Shown here: positions 6,985 to 15,991 of the stretch, in pieces
Numbering within the stretch: the stretch's first letter is position 1
Layout of the letters: each line of letters starts with the position of its first letter
Assembly (NCBI GenBank): GCA_963620985.1
Contig: CAVFCI010000003.1
Coordinates: 23,396 to 87,395 of the forward strand
Direction of reading: 5' to 3'
DNA: 64,000 bases
From: F23-B02 sp963620985
GTDB lineage: Bacteria; Bacillota; Clostridia; Oscillospirales; Oscillospiraceae
The notes under the pieces: model-generated
What the model was told of the DNA's origin: nothing
The model's input: only the letters and a program-made list of their open reading frames with translations
The model's database searches: none
Position numbers and translations under genes: made by a program

Positions 6985-8721
6985 ATGGGACCAAACGAAA
7001 AAAATACGAGCGGAACGTGGAAAAGCCTGTTCGTTACGCTCAAAAAGCTCCGGCTCCCGTGGCTGTGGGTTCTCATCGCTCTGGCGCTCAACCTCGCCTT
7101 CAACCGGCTGCTGCTCGACCTTCCGAACACGACGGCGAGCCTGCTCGGAGGTGAGCTGTCGGGCAAGGCGATAAGGGATGCGATCATCTACTATGTCATG
7201 CTCGGCGTGCTGTCGTTCGTTGTGGTTGCCGCTCAGGTCCAGGCGCAGTCGCTCGGCGTGCGCAGGGCGCGCGAGAGCGTCTGGAGCAAGATGCTCGGTA
7301 TGCGCATGGAGCACTTTGACCGCAACGATCCCTCCGACCTCATGAGCGCGATCATAAACGATACGGGCTCTGCGGTCAACAGCATGGTCAACGTCATCAT
7401 CTACCTTATCCCCGATATCTATTACATCGTCGCGGCGCTGCTGCGGATAAACGAATATCACTGGATACTGGCCGCGTCCTGCTTTGCGATGCTGCCGCTG
7501 AAATACCTGTACGCGCTCGTCATGGGCAGAAAGGTGCAGACAGCGACGACGAAGGTCTACGGGCGCATCGGCCTGCTCACGAGCTTCCTTGCCGACAGGA
7601 TAAGCCACCTGCCGCTTGTGAAGACCTACACCAACGAGGGCTTCGAGAGCAAAAACGGCCGCGAGGCCGCGGGCGAGATAATGAAGGCGAACATGAAGAT
7701 AGTGAAGCTGACCAACATCTCCTCCGCTATCGTCGCGGTCATCGACATTTTGCAGAAATTCATCGTCGTCGTCATTGCTGTCATCCTGCTCCAGCGCAAG
7801 GAGATAGACGTGACGATGTGGCTTGCCTTTTTCCTGTTCGCGCAGAACCTGTTTCCGATAATGGACGGCGTTTTCACGCGATGGGTGACGATAAAGGGCA
7901 TAAAGGGCACCTTCGAGCGCAGCGTCGGCATAATGAACGGCAGCGACGAGAGCTGCGGCGCGGCTGCCTTTCCCGACAGCGGCGAGGTCTGCTTTGAAAA
8001 CGTGAGCTTCACCTATCCCGGCGCTGACGAGCCGGCGCTCAAAAACGTGTCGTTCACCGTGCCCGACGGCGGCAGCGTCGCCATAGTCGGAATGTGCGGC
8101 AGCGGCAAGACCACAACGGTGAGCATGCTCGAGCGCTTCTATACGCCCGATGAGGGCAGGGTGCTCGTCGGCGGAACGGATATTGCGGAGATATCGCTTT
8201 CCGACTTCCGCAGAAAACTCGCCTACGTCCAGCAGGGCGCGGGCATATTCAGCGGCACTCTGCGCGAGGCGCTCACCTACGGCATCGACCGCGAGATCGG
8301 CGACGAAGAGATATTAAAGGCCGCCGGACGCACGGGCTTTACCGAATACCTCGAGCTGTGCCCCGACGGGCTCGACACCGAGATAGCCGCCGGAGGCGAA
8401 TCCATGTCCGGCGGGCAGAAGCAGCGGCTCGTGCTCACCCGCGAGGTGCTGCGCGGCGGCAGCATCATACTCATGGACGAGCCGACGAGTGCGCTGGACG
8501 TGCGCGTTTCGGCAAGGATACAGGAGACGATGGATGCCGTTTTCGAGGGCAAAACACGCATACTTATAACGCACGACCTCGACTATGCACGGCGCTGCGG
8601 GCGCATTATCGTTCTCTCCGGCGGCAGGCTCGTCGGCGACGGCGATCACGAGGCGCTCATGCACAGCTGCCCGACCTACCGCAGTATGGTCGAAAACACG
8701 CTCGGGGAGGAGGAAATATGA
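6985..8721 (+). CDS. ABC exporter half-transporter A (fused membrane and ATPase domains)
   Basis: A 578-residue half-transporter with an N-terminal six-helix ABC membrane domain (about 25-320) and a C-terminal nucleotide-binding domain. Motifs: Walker A GMCGSGKTTT, signature MSGGQKQRL, Walker B IILMDEPTS with the catalytic Glu, and a switch His in ITHDLDYARR. The length and the ATGA overlap with the next gene (8718-8721) show a heterodimeric exporter of the BmrC/BmrD or TmrAB kind. Substrates of such pairs are drugs, peptides or lipids; nothing here narrows that. CAGGAG precedes the ATG. Confidence 0.9.
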   Translation: MGPNEKNTSGTWKSLFVTLKKLRLPWLWVLIALALNLAFNRLLLDLPNTTASLLGGELSGKAIRDAIIYYVMLGVLSFVVVAAQVQAQSLGVRRARESVWSKMLGMRMEHFDRNDPSDLMSAIINDTGSAVNSMVNVIIYLIPDIYYIVAALLRINEYHWILAASCFAMLPLKYLYALVMGRKVQTATTKVYGRIGLLTSFLADRISHLPLVKTYTNEGFESKNGREAAGEIMKANMKIVKLTNISSAIVAVIDILQKFIVVVIAVILLQRKEIDVTMWLAFFLFAQNLFPIMDGVFTRWVTIKGIKGTFERSVGIMNGSDESCGAAAFPDSGEVCFENVSFTYPGADEPALKNVSFTVPDGGSVAIVGMCGSGKTTTVSMLERFYTPDEGRVLVGGTDIAEISLSDFRRKLAYVQQGAGIFSGTLREALTYGIDREIGDEEILKAAGRTGFTEYLELCPDGLDTEIAAGGESMSGGQKQRLVLTREVLRGGSIILMDEPTSALDVRVSARIQETMDAVFEGKTRILITHDLDYARRCGRIIVLSGGRLVGDGDHEALMHSCPTYRSMVENTLGEEEI

Positions 8722-10418
8722 AAAAGCTTTCTGAATATTTCAGCGTCCTCAAGGGCGTGAAGCTGCCGTGGCTGCTCATCATCCTGTGCTTTATCTTCTC
8801 GGCCTCGACAATGAGCGCGGAGCTTCAGAGCGCAACGCTCACGGCGAGCGTCATCGACACGAGCCAGAAGGCCATCAACTCGACGGCTCTGCTGCGCTAC
8901 ATGGGCGTGACCGCTGCTGCTGCGGTGCTGTCGATCGTGTCCTACTACTTCACGCGGAAAATGGAGGAGACGATAAACCTCCGCGTAAGGTGCAGGCTCT
9001 GGGAAAAGATAATGCATCTGCCGATGAAATACTACGACGAGGACAACGGCAACGAGCTCGTGAGCCGTGTCACCTCCGATGCGAGCGCACCCTCGACGCT
9101 GTTTTCAATGGCGGTGTCGTTCGTGGTCTGCGTCGTGACGTCGGTGCAGGCGTTTATAAAGCTCTATGAATACAATACGATGCTGGCAAACTACTCGCTG
9201 CTCATAATCCCGCTGACGCTCATCGTGTGCATCATCTACGGAAAGCTCATGTATAAGCTCGGCGTTTACAGCACCGTGACCATGGCAAGCAGCCTCGGCT
9301 ATCTGGCCGAGCGCGTGCGCAATCTCCGCCTGATAAAAAGCGCGGCGGCGGAAATGCTCGAGAGCCGCAAGGGAAACGCGACCTTCAAGCGCATGTACAT
9401 TGCCGACTTCCTCAACTGGATACTCGTAGCGGGCTATCAGCTCGCCTCGAGCCTGTTCTCGATAATGTTCATCTTCATCGTCTTTGTCATCGGCGGAAGG
9501 CTCGTGCCCACGGGCGAGCTGAGCATCGGCGACCTGACCGCGTTTTACATGATAACCGGCATCGTCGGTCTCCAGCTCATGCAGTTTTTCATGAACGTCG
9601 GCTCGGTGTCCGGCATTTTCGGCCAGATGCAGAAGATAAACCGCGTCTCCTCGGCGCAGCCCGAGCGCGAGAGCGGCGCAGACGTTCCCGCGCAGTGCTC
9701 GGATATACGCTTTGAAAACGTCCGCTTTGCCTACTCGGAGGACAGGGACGTGCTCAAAAACGTCTCGCTGACGATACCCATGGGCAGAGTCACCGCCGTC
9801 ATCGGCGGCAACGGCGCGGGCAAGAGCACGCTCTTCAAGCTGCTCGTGCGCCTGTACGAGCCCTCGGAGGGCAGGATACTCTTCGGCGGCGAGGACATCT
9901 CGAAGCTCGACCTTGTGCAGTGGCGCGACCGCTTCGCCTATGTGTTCCAGCGCGAGGCGCTCATCGGCGGCACGGTGCGCGAGAATATGCTCTACGGCCT
10001 CGACCGCGAGGTCAGCGAGGAGGAGCTTACAGAAACAGCAAAAAGAGCCAACTGCTACGACTTCATCATGGAAAAGCCGCTGGGCTTTGACGAGGATGTG
10101 GGTCTGGGCGGCTCGAACTTCTCCGGCGGTCAGGCGCAGTGCATCTCAATCGCCCGCGCCATGCTGCGCAACGCCGATTTTCTGCTGCTCGACGAGGCGA
10201 CGAGCAATCTTGACGTGATGAGCGAGGCGCTCGTCACCGACGCGCTCGACAAGCTCATGCAGGGGCGCACGACGATAATGATAGCGCACAGCTTCGCCGC
10301 GACGAAAAATGCCGACAACATCATCGTCATGAAGGACGGCTGCCCCGAGGCCGAGGGTACGCCCGAGGAGCTTGAAAGGACAAACGATTACTACAGGCTT
10401 TTCAGCAAGACGCTGTAA
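8718..10418 (+). CDS. ABC exporter half-transporter B (fused membrane and ATPase domains)
   Basis: A 566-residue partner of the preceding half-transporter. It has a six-helix membrane domain, then an ATPase domain with Walker A GGNGAGKST, Q-loop region YVFQREAL, signature FSGGQAQCI, Walker B FLLLDEATS and switch IAHSFAATKN. The signature LSGGQ core is intact in both subunits; the second position of the motif varies. The ATG at 8718 is set by GGAGGAAAT overlapping the end of subunit A. It ends shortly before an M16C peptidase in the same direction, so an exporter plus peptidase operon is likely. Confidence 0.9.
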   Translation: MKKLSEYFSVLKGVKLPWLLIILCFIFSASTMSAELQSATLTASVIDTSQKAINSTALLRYMGVTAAAAVLSIVSYYFTRKMEETINLRVRCRLWEKIMHLPMKYYDEDNGNELVSRVTSDASAPSTLFSMAVSFVVCVVTSVQAFIKLYEYNTMLANYSLLIIPLTLIVCIIYGKLMYKLGVYSTVTMASSLGYLAERVRNLRLIKSAAAEMLESRKGNATFKRMYIADFLNWILVAGYQLASSLFSIMFIFIVFVIGGRLVPTGELSIGDLTAFYMITGIVGLQLMQFFMNVGSVSGIFGQMQKINRVSSAQPERESGADVPAQCSDIRFENVRFAYSEDRDVLKNVSLTIPMGRVTAVIGGNGAGKSTLFKLLVRLYEPSEGRILFGGEDISKLDLVQWRDRFAYVFQREALIGGTVRENMLYGLDREVSEEELTETAKRANCYDFIMEKPLGFDEDVGLGGSNFSGGQAQCISIARAMLRNADFLLLDEATSNLDVMSEALVTDALDKLMQGRTTIMIAHSFAATKNADNIIVMKDGCPEAEGTPEELERTNDYYRLFSKTL

Positions 10419-10435
10419 AGCGGATGCGAGGAATT

Positions 10436-13324
10436 ATGATAACAGAGAAGCTTAAACTCAGCGAGCTTGAGCAGGGCGGCACCGTCTCCGGCTTCGAGCT
10501 CGAAAAGAAGGAATACATAGAGGCAAAAAAGGCCATGCTTTACACCCTGCGGCACAAAAAGTGCGGCGCAAGGCTCCTGTACTTCGACAGAGCCGACCGG
10601 AACATGACCTTTGCCGTCTCCTTCAAGACCCTGCCGGAAAACGACACCGGCGTTTTCCACATCCTTGAGCACAGCGTGCTCAACGGCTCAAGGAAATACC
10701 CCGTAAAGGAGCCCTTCGTTTCGCTGCTGCAAAGCTCGATGCAGACGTTTTTGAACGCCTACACCTTCGGCGACAAGACCATGTTCCCCGTCTCCAGCCG
10801 CAGCGAGCAGGACCTTTTCAACCTTATGAGCGTGTATCTCGACGCGGTGTTCTGCCCCGCCATTTACGAAAAGCCCGAGATATTCATGCAGGAGGGCTGG
10901 CATTACGAATTTGACGGTGAAACGGGAAGGCCGAGCTATAACGGCGTTGTCTTCAGCGAGATGAAGGGCGCGTATGCCGACGTTGAGCGGCTTATGGGCG
11001 ACGCTGCCGACAGGCTCATGTATCCCGACACCTGCTACGGCTTTTCCTCCGGCGGCCTGCCGGAGAAGATAACCGAGCTCAGCTATGAGCAGTTTATCGC
11101 GGCGCACAGGCGCTTTTACCACCCGTCGAACGCCCGCTTCTTCCTCGACGGTCATATGGATATCGACGGCGTTCTCGACTACATAGACAGCGAATATCTC
11201 TCAAAATACGATCACCGCGAGCCGGATTTCGACTTTGCCTTGCAGAAGCCCGTCACCGGCGAGGCCACCGTCCTGTTTGAGCCTGCCGAGAGCGGGGACG
11301 AGCATGCGCACATGGTCATATCGAAGCTTTTGTGCCGCTTTGACGAGATAGAAAAGCTCTATGCGGCCAAGATACTTGCCGACTATTTCACCGGCTCGAA
11401 CGAAGCGCCGCTCAAACGTGCGTTCCTCGAAAGGGGTCTTGCGCAGGATGTCGGGCTTGAGATAAGCGACGGCATATATCAGCCGGCGCTGTCGCTCGTC
11501 GTGCTCAACTCCTCGAAGGACAGCTTTGACACGATCCGCGCCTTCGTGCCCGAAACGGTAAGGGAGCTTGCCGGAAGGGGGCTTGACCGCGGCACGCTGC
11601 GAGCAAGCATCGAGCGCTTTGCCTTCAGCTGCCGCGAGGTCACGGAGCCCTACGGCGTGGAGCTTGCGATAAAGGCGCTCGACGGCTGGCTCTACGGCGG
11701 CGACCCGATGCTGCACATAGACAACGCATGGGTGTTCGACTCCCTGCGCGAAAAGCTCGGCACGGATTATTTCGAGGCGCTTGCTCTCGAAATGCTCGCG
11801 GATGCGGACGATAAGTGCTATGTCTACGCGCTGCCGTCGGAAACGAAGCTTTCAGACGACGCGGCGCGGGAAAAGGCTCGCATAGCGGCTGAAACGGCCG
11901 GTTGGGACGAGCACAGACTGAGTGAGGAGAGGCTCGCCGTCGAAAAAATGCAGCAGTGGCAGCAGAGTCAGGACAGCGAGGAGGCGCTCTCGACGCTGCC
12001 TGTGCTGGAGCTGGCCGACGTGCCGCGTGAGGTCGAGCCCATAGGCACCGAGACCTGCGAAATCGCGTCGCGTCCGGCGCTGAGCGTAAAAACGGGCGCG
12101 GACGGCATAGTTTACTTAGACCTCTATTTCGATATCTCCGACTTCGATGCCGCCGAGCTGCGCCTGACGAATATCCTTGCCTCCTGCCTCGGCGAGCTGC
12201 GCACGGAAAACCTCGGCGCGACGGAGCTTCAGAATAAAATAAAAGCCACACTCGGCGGTCTCGGCTCAAGGGTGGATCTCATTTCGCGCGAGGGCGAGCT
12301 GCATAAATGCAGGCCGTACCTGCTCGTTTCGGCGAGCATGCTGCGCGAAAATACGGACGCGGCGGCGGAGCTGCTGGCCGAGATACTCAAAAACACCCGC
12401 TGGGACGAGACGGACAGGATCGGAGAGCTGCTTGTTCAGACCGATTACTTCCTGAAGCAGTCGCTCATCGGAAACGGGCACAATTTTGCGGCGACAAGAG
12501 CGCTCTCTGGCTTCTCGGCTGAAGGAGCGCTGCGCGAAACGCTCGAGGGCGAGAGCTTCGCCTCCTGGCTGTCGGAGCTTGCCGGCAGCTTCTCCGAGCG
12601 CGGCGAGGCGATAGGAAAGAAGCTTGCTGAGCTTGCAGACCGTGCCTTTGCCGCAAACCGGCTGTTTGTCGGCTTCGGCGGCGAGCCGGACACGGCGGCT
12701 GTCGAAAGTCTTGTGCGCGCCCTGCCGGAACGGGAGCGCGGCGAGGCGGCGGAAGTACCCGTCCCGGCGGACTGCGGCTGCGCGATAGAGATACCGGCGG
12801 ATGTCGGCTTCAGCGCCCTCGGCGGCAATCTCTTTGCCCTCGGCGGCAGCTACTCGGGCGCGTGGCAGGTGCTGTCGTCGCTGATGACCTTCGGCTACCT
12901 CTGGGGCGCGGTGCGCGTTCAGGGCGGAGCCTACGGCACGGGCATGAGCGTGCGCGCAAACGGCGATATCTTCTGCTACTCCTACCGCGACCCTAATCTG
13001 CCGAACTCGGCGGAGGCCTTTGCCGCGCTGCCGGAGGTGCTTGAGCAGATGCTCGCGGAGGATATGCCGCTTGACGATATCATCATCGGCACGGTCAACA
13101 CGACCGATCCGCTGCTCGATCCGGCGGGCATGTGCGAGCTCAGCTGCCGCCGCTTCCTGAAGGGCACGGACGCACAGAGAATAGCACGGCTGCGCCGCGA
13201 GATCCTTGATACGAGCACGCAGGAGCTGCACTCGCTCATCCCGACGCTGCGCAACTATGTCGAGCACGGTGTGCTCTGCGCCGTCGGCAGCAGCAGCGCC
13301 GCGGCGTTCGTGAAAAGAAATTAA
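10436..13324 (+). CDS. M16C-family zinc metallopeptidase (presequence-protease type)
   Basis: A 962-residue insulysin-superfamily peptidase that would degrade peptides in a closed chamber. The inverted zinc motif HxxEH is present as HILEHSVLNGS near residue 77. The downstream Glu ligand region (NAYTFGDKTMFPVSS ... EMKGAYADVE) is also in place. Length and the two-half layout match the PreP/M16C group rather than the 400-residue M16B proteins. A second ATG at 10436 with GAGG five nt upstream is preferred over the ATG at 10424. It lies 18 nt after the ABC exporter and is co-directional, so it may clear peptides handled by that exporter (inference). It is closed by a bidirectional terminator. Confidence 0.85.
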   Translation: MITEKLKLSELEQGGTVSGFELEKKEYIEAKKAMLYTLRHKKCGARLLYFDRADRNMTFAVSFKTLPENDTGVFHILEHSVLNGSRKYPVKEPFVSLLQSSMQTFLNAYTFGDKTMFPVSSRSEQDLFNLMSVYLDAVFCPAIYEKPEIFMQEGWHYEFDGETGRPSYNGVVFSEMKGAYADVERLMGDAADRLMYPDTCYGFSSGGLPEKITELSYEQFIAAHRRFYHPSNARFFLDGHMDIDGVLDYIDSEYLSKYDHREPDFDFALQKPVTGEATVLFEPAESGDEHAHMVISKLLCRFDEIEKLYAAKILADYFTGSNEAPLKRAFLERGLAQDVGLEISDGIYQPALSLVVLNSSKDSFDTIRAFVPETVRELAGRGLDRGTLRASIERFAFSCREVTEPYGVELAIKALDGWLYGGDPMLHIDNAWVFDSLREKLGTDYFEALALEMLADADDKCYVYALPSETKLSDDAAREKARIAAETAGWDEHRLSEERLAVEKMQQWQQSQDSEEALSTLPVLELADVPREVEPIGTETCEIASRPALSVKTGADGIVYLDLYFDISDFDAAELRLTNILASCLGELRTENLGATELQNKIKATLGGLGSRVDLISREGELHKCRPYLLVSASMLRENTDAAAELLAEILKNTRWDETDRIGELLVQTDYFLKQSLIGNGHNFAATRALSGFSAEGALRETLEGESFASWLSELAGSFSERGEAIGKKLAELADRAFAANRLFVGFGGEPDTAAVESLVRALPERERGEAAEVPVPADCGCAIEIPADVGFSALGGNLFALGGSYSGAWQVLSSLMTFGYLWGAVRVQGGAYGTGMSVRANGDIFCYSYRDPNLPNSAEAFAALPEVLEQMLAEDMPLDDIIIGTVNTTDPLLDPAGMCELSCRRFLKGTDAQRIARLRREILDTSTQELHSLIPTLRNYVEHGVLCAVGSSSAAAFVKRN

Positions 13325-13340
13325 GAGCGTATAAAGTCAA

Positions 13341-13373
13341 AAAACTCTGCCGTGACCGAACGGCAGAGTTTTT
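13341..13373. terminator. Bidirectional terminator between the M16C peptidase gene and panB
   Basis: AAACTCTGCCGT and ACGGCAGAGTTT form a long stem flanked by A- and T-runs, between two convergent genes. Confidence 0.9.
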
Positions 13374-13389
13374 CATATATGTGCGTAAA

Positions 13390-14259
13390 TTACTGAAGGT
13401 CGAGGGTCTTCTCCAGCTCGGCGGTGAAGGCTGCAAACTCCTCCTTGTCGCCGGTGAACTTGTACTTGTGCTCGGGAGCTGGGAATGCGCCGGATTTGAC
13501 CTCGGCGATGTAGTCCTTCATGCCCTGCGTGGCGATCTCGCCGATGTTGCAGTATTTTTTCGCAAACTTCGGCGTGAAGTTTTTATACACGCCCAGCGCG
13601 TCGGCAGCGAGGATGACCTGACCGTCGCAGCATGCGCCCGCGCCGATGCCGTACACGGGTATGGGCAGGATCTTGTGCACGAACGCGGCGGTCTCCTCGG
13701 GAACGCCCTCGAGCAGCAGCACACGCGCTCCGGCCTTGTAGACCGCGATAGCGTCGTCGATGACGGCCTTTGCAGCGGCGGTGTTCTTACCCTGGACCTT
13801 GAAGCCGCCCATGGCCGCGCTGCTCTGCGGGGTCAGGCCGATGTGGCCGAACACGACGATGCCGGCGTTTGCTATGGCGCGGATCTTGTCGGCAACGGCA
13901 ACGCCGCCCTCAAGCTTTATCGCGTCCACGCCGCCCTCCTTCATGAAGCGCACCGCGTTGTTGACCGCGTCCTCTGCGCTCGCGTGATATGCGCCGAAGG
14001 GCATGTCGCCGATGATGTAGGTGTTCGGAGCGCCGCGCCGCACACCCTGACAGTGGGCTATCGACATGTCCATCGTCACCGGCACAGTGCCCTCATAGCC
14101 GTAGATTATCATGCCCATGGAGTCGCCCACGAGGATCATGTCCATGCCGGCCTCCTCCGCGAACGAGGCCATGCACGAGTCGTAAATGACCATCCATGCC
14201 GCCTTTTCGCCCGTTTCCTTCATCTTCTGAAGATCAAGTATCGTTTTCTTCTTTGCCAT
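13390..14259 (-). CDS. panB: 3-methyl-2-oxobutanoate hydroxymethyltransferase
   Basis: First committed step of pantothenate synthesis: 5,10-methylene-THF plus alpha-ketoisovalerate gives ketopantoate, in the cytosol. The 289 residues form a TIM barrel with the family signatures: MILVGDSMGM (metal-binding Asp), GDMPFGAYHAS, AIKLEGG, VFGHIGLTPQS, LLLEGVP (catalytic Glu) and GIGAGACCDGQV. It starts MAKKKTILDLQKMKETG with AAAGGAGG upstream. No panC or panD is adjacent; the next gene on this strand is an ECF vitamin-transporter S component, which may make this a small vitamin cluster. It is slightly longer than the usual 265-280 residues at both ends. Confidence 0.95.
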   Translation of the reverse strand: MAKKKTILDLQKMKETGEKAAWMVIYDSCMASFAEEAGMDMILVGDSMGMIIYGYEGTVPVTMDMSIAHCQGVRRGAPNTYIIGDMPFGAYHASAEDAVNNAVRFMKEGGVDAIKLEGGVAVADKIRAIANAGIVVFGHIGLTPQSSAAMGGFKVQGKNTAAAKAVIDDAIAVYKAGARVLLLEGVPEETAAFVHKILPIPVYGIGAGACCDGQVILAADALGVYKNFTPKFAKKYCNIGEIATQGMKDYIAEVKSGAFPAPEHKYKFTGDKEEFAAFTAELEKTLDLQ

Positions 14260-14286
14260 ACTATATATTTCCTCCTTTTTTGTTAT

Positions 14287-14636
14287 CGCTTTTAGGCTGT
14301 ACCTATACGTTTATTGCGCCGGCACGGTGTCGAGGGCGCTGCGGAAACCGCAGCGCTGAAGCGTCAGCTGAGAGCCGATAGCTGATAGCTGACAGCCGGA
14401 GGTATTCGCTCTCCGAGCGAATGATATTTGATTTGTGAGGCTATCGCTGACCATGCCGTAAGGGGAAGGCTTGGTGCGCAGCAGCTTTTGAGATGCTGCA
14501 ACAAACATTGCACCGCACTCATGGGACGCGAAACGTTACGGTTTATTCTGGTGTTTCCGGTCGGGATACCGCAATAAGCGTATCCGTAGGTGCGTCAAAG
14601 CGCCAGTGAAAAATCAAAGCGCCTCCAAAAAATGAG
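14287..14636. repeat. Mosaic palindromic intergenic repeat, locus 3
   Basis: A degenerate left end (CGCTTTTAGGCTGTACCTATACG) is followed by a TAGCTGA heptad run (14364-14397), a fragment of the GGGGAAGG module, a CGCGAAACGTTACGGTTT module, and a clear right end (TTTCCGGTCGGGATACCGC ... GTGCGTCAAAGCGCCAG). The terminal TCAAAGCGCCTCC encodes the last residues and stop of the folT-like gene. Confidence 0.8.
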
Positions 14637-15108
14637 AGCGGTTGAGTGCGTACAGCACGAGGGTCTGCACGGCGAGCATGATGCCGAACTGCCCCAGCCG
14701 CGTGACGAACAGCGGCACGAGCGGCGGGCCGAACACGAGCGAGATCATCAGGGTGTTGAGCAGCAGCGTGACGATGAAGCAGTTCAGGAACGCGGTCACG
14801 ATGCAGCCTGTGAGACCGAGGCGCTTTTTATACAGCGCCGCGCCGAAGATCGCACCGCCGAGGGCGGCGGTCAGGGTGAAGCCCGGGAAATACGCTCCCG
14901 TCGGGAACAGCAGCGCTCCGACGAGGTCGCCGAGCCCTGCGCACAGCGCGGTCCAGCCCGTGCCGTACAGCATGCCGCAGACCATCACCGCCGCAAAGCC
15001 GAGTCCCAGCTTCATCAGCGGCGTGTTCAGCGCCAGAATGCGCGTAAATATTACGTCAAACGCGATGAGCATTGCGCTTATCGCTATCTTTTTTGTGTTT
15101 ATTTCCAT
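14614..15108 (-). CDS. folT: ECF transporter S component, FolT-like (folate/pantothenate type)
   Basis: Substrate-binding membrane subunit of an energy-coupling-factor vitamin importer. It works with EcfA/A'/T, which are not in this window. The 164 residues form about six helices with the FolT-family pattern TRILALNTPLMKLGLGFAA and GALLFPTGAYFPGFTLTA. Position after panB would also suit pantothenate, so the exact vitamin is uncertain. The ATG at 15108 is preferred because the longer frame begins inside the adjacent repeat. No good SD is visible, since the repeat abuts the start. The C-terminus HFLEAL is encoded by the terminal sequence of the downstream repeat, a sign that the repeat replaced the original 3' end. 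Confidence 0.8.
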   Translation of the reverse strand: MEINTKKIAISAMLIAFDVIFTRILALNTPLMKLGLGFAAVMVCGMLYGTGWTALCAGLGDLVGALLFPTGAYFPGFTLTAALGGAIFGAALYKKRLGLTGCIVTAFLNCFIVTLLLNTLMISLVFGPPLVPLFVTRLGQFGIMLAVQTLVLYALNRSHFLEAL

Positions 15109-15116
15109 TTTTATAT

Positions 15117-15310
15117 CGCTTTTAGTCTGCACCTATACGGTGATCGCAGGTGTACGGTGTCGAAACGCCGGAGAAAACAAATATGTTTCGCGTCCCATAA
15201 GTGCGGAGCTGTGCTGTTGCAGCATCTCAAAAGCTGCCGCACACCTCCGGCTATCAGCTTTCAGCTCTCAGCTGGCGCACCAGCGCCGCAGCCTCAAAGC
15301 GCCTCTAAAC
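15117..15310. repeat. Mosaic palindromic intergenic repeat, locus 4
   Basis: The left end CGCTTTTAGTCTGCACCTATACG lies just 5' of the folT-like start. It contains the ATGTTTCGCGTCCC ... TTGCAGCATCTCAAAAGC module and TCAGCT heptads (15250-15273). The right end is CTCAAAGCGCCTCTAAAC, in which TAG (antisense) is the stop of the CPBP gene. Confidence 0.8.
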
Positions 15311-15991
15311 AAGCGACGACGAAAAAACGGCGAGGGCATTTACTGACATGTGGAAGAAGATGCCCGTCCAGAGCGAGCCGGAGCGCCGGTAGATAAAGCA
15401 CAGCACGAAGGCTGCGGGAATGTACTGTATCGCAAGCAGCAGGTAGCTGGCATCGTGCAGCAGCACGGCGTACTGCCAGACGTGGTACAGGCAGAACAGC
15501 GTCATCGACACGAGGTAGGCGGCTGCGCGGCTGCGCGGATACAGGCCGCAGAACAGGCCGCCGCGGAAGATCGGCTCCTCGACGAGGGGAGCCATGAAAA
15601 CGGTCATGGCGACGATAATGCCGCGCTCGGAAGAGAGCAGGGTGTTGACTGTCTCCTCGTTGAGATTATCGCCGGTCACATTGAGCGCCTGCAAAAGATA
15701 GGTCGCGGCAAGGCTCAGCAGAAAGTACATGAGCCAGCCGAGCGCAAAGGACGACAGGCAGCGGAGCGGCGCGTCGATGAGCCCGTCGAAGCTGCGGCGC
15801 AGATACCGCCCCAGCAGCAGCGCGACGAGCAGCAGCGAGGCCGCGTAGTAGACGAAGTTGAGCTGCGCCGCGCTCATGAGGTTCGGCTTTGCCGCCGACA
15901 GCAGGCTCAGCGCTATGGGAAACACCGCGACGTGCAGAACAAGCAGTATGATAGCGCTCCGAAGCTCGGAGGCAGTCAGTCTGTCCTTCAT
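15305..15991 (-). CDS. CPBP-family intramembrane metalloprotease (CAAX-protease type)
   Basis: A 228-residue polytopic membrane protein with the Abi/CPBP signature: EEPIFRG (EExxxR), then FCLYHVW, then FHMSVNAL supplying the other His/Asn ligands. Family members process membrane or prenylated peptides, or give self-immunity to bacteriocins; the substrate here is unknown. Its ATG overlaps the stop of mutS (GCTGATGA), so it is co-translated with mutS. It ends within the terminal sequence of repeat locus 4. Confidence 0.85.
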   Translation of the reverse strand: MKDRLTASELRSAIILLVLHVAVFPIALSLLSAAKPNLMSAAQLNFVYYAASLLLVALLLGRYLRRSFDGLIDAPLRCLSSFALGWLMYFLLSLAATYLLQALNVTGDNLNEETVNTLLSSERGIIVAMTVFMAPLVEEPIFRGGLFCGLYPRSRAAAYLVSMTLFCLYHVWQYAVLLHDASYLLLAIQYIPAAFVLCFIYRRSGSLWTGIFFHMSVNALAVFSSSLV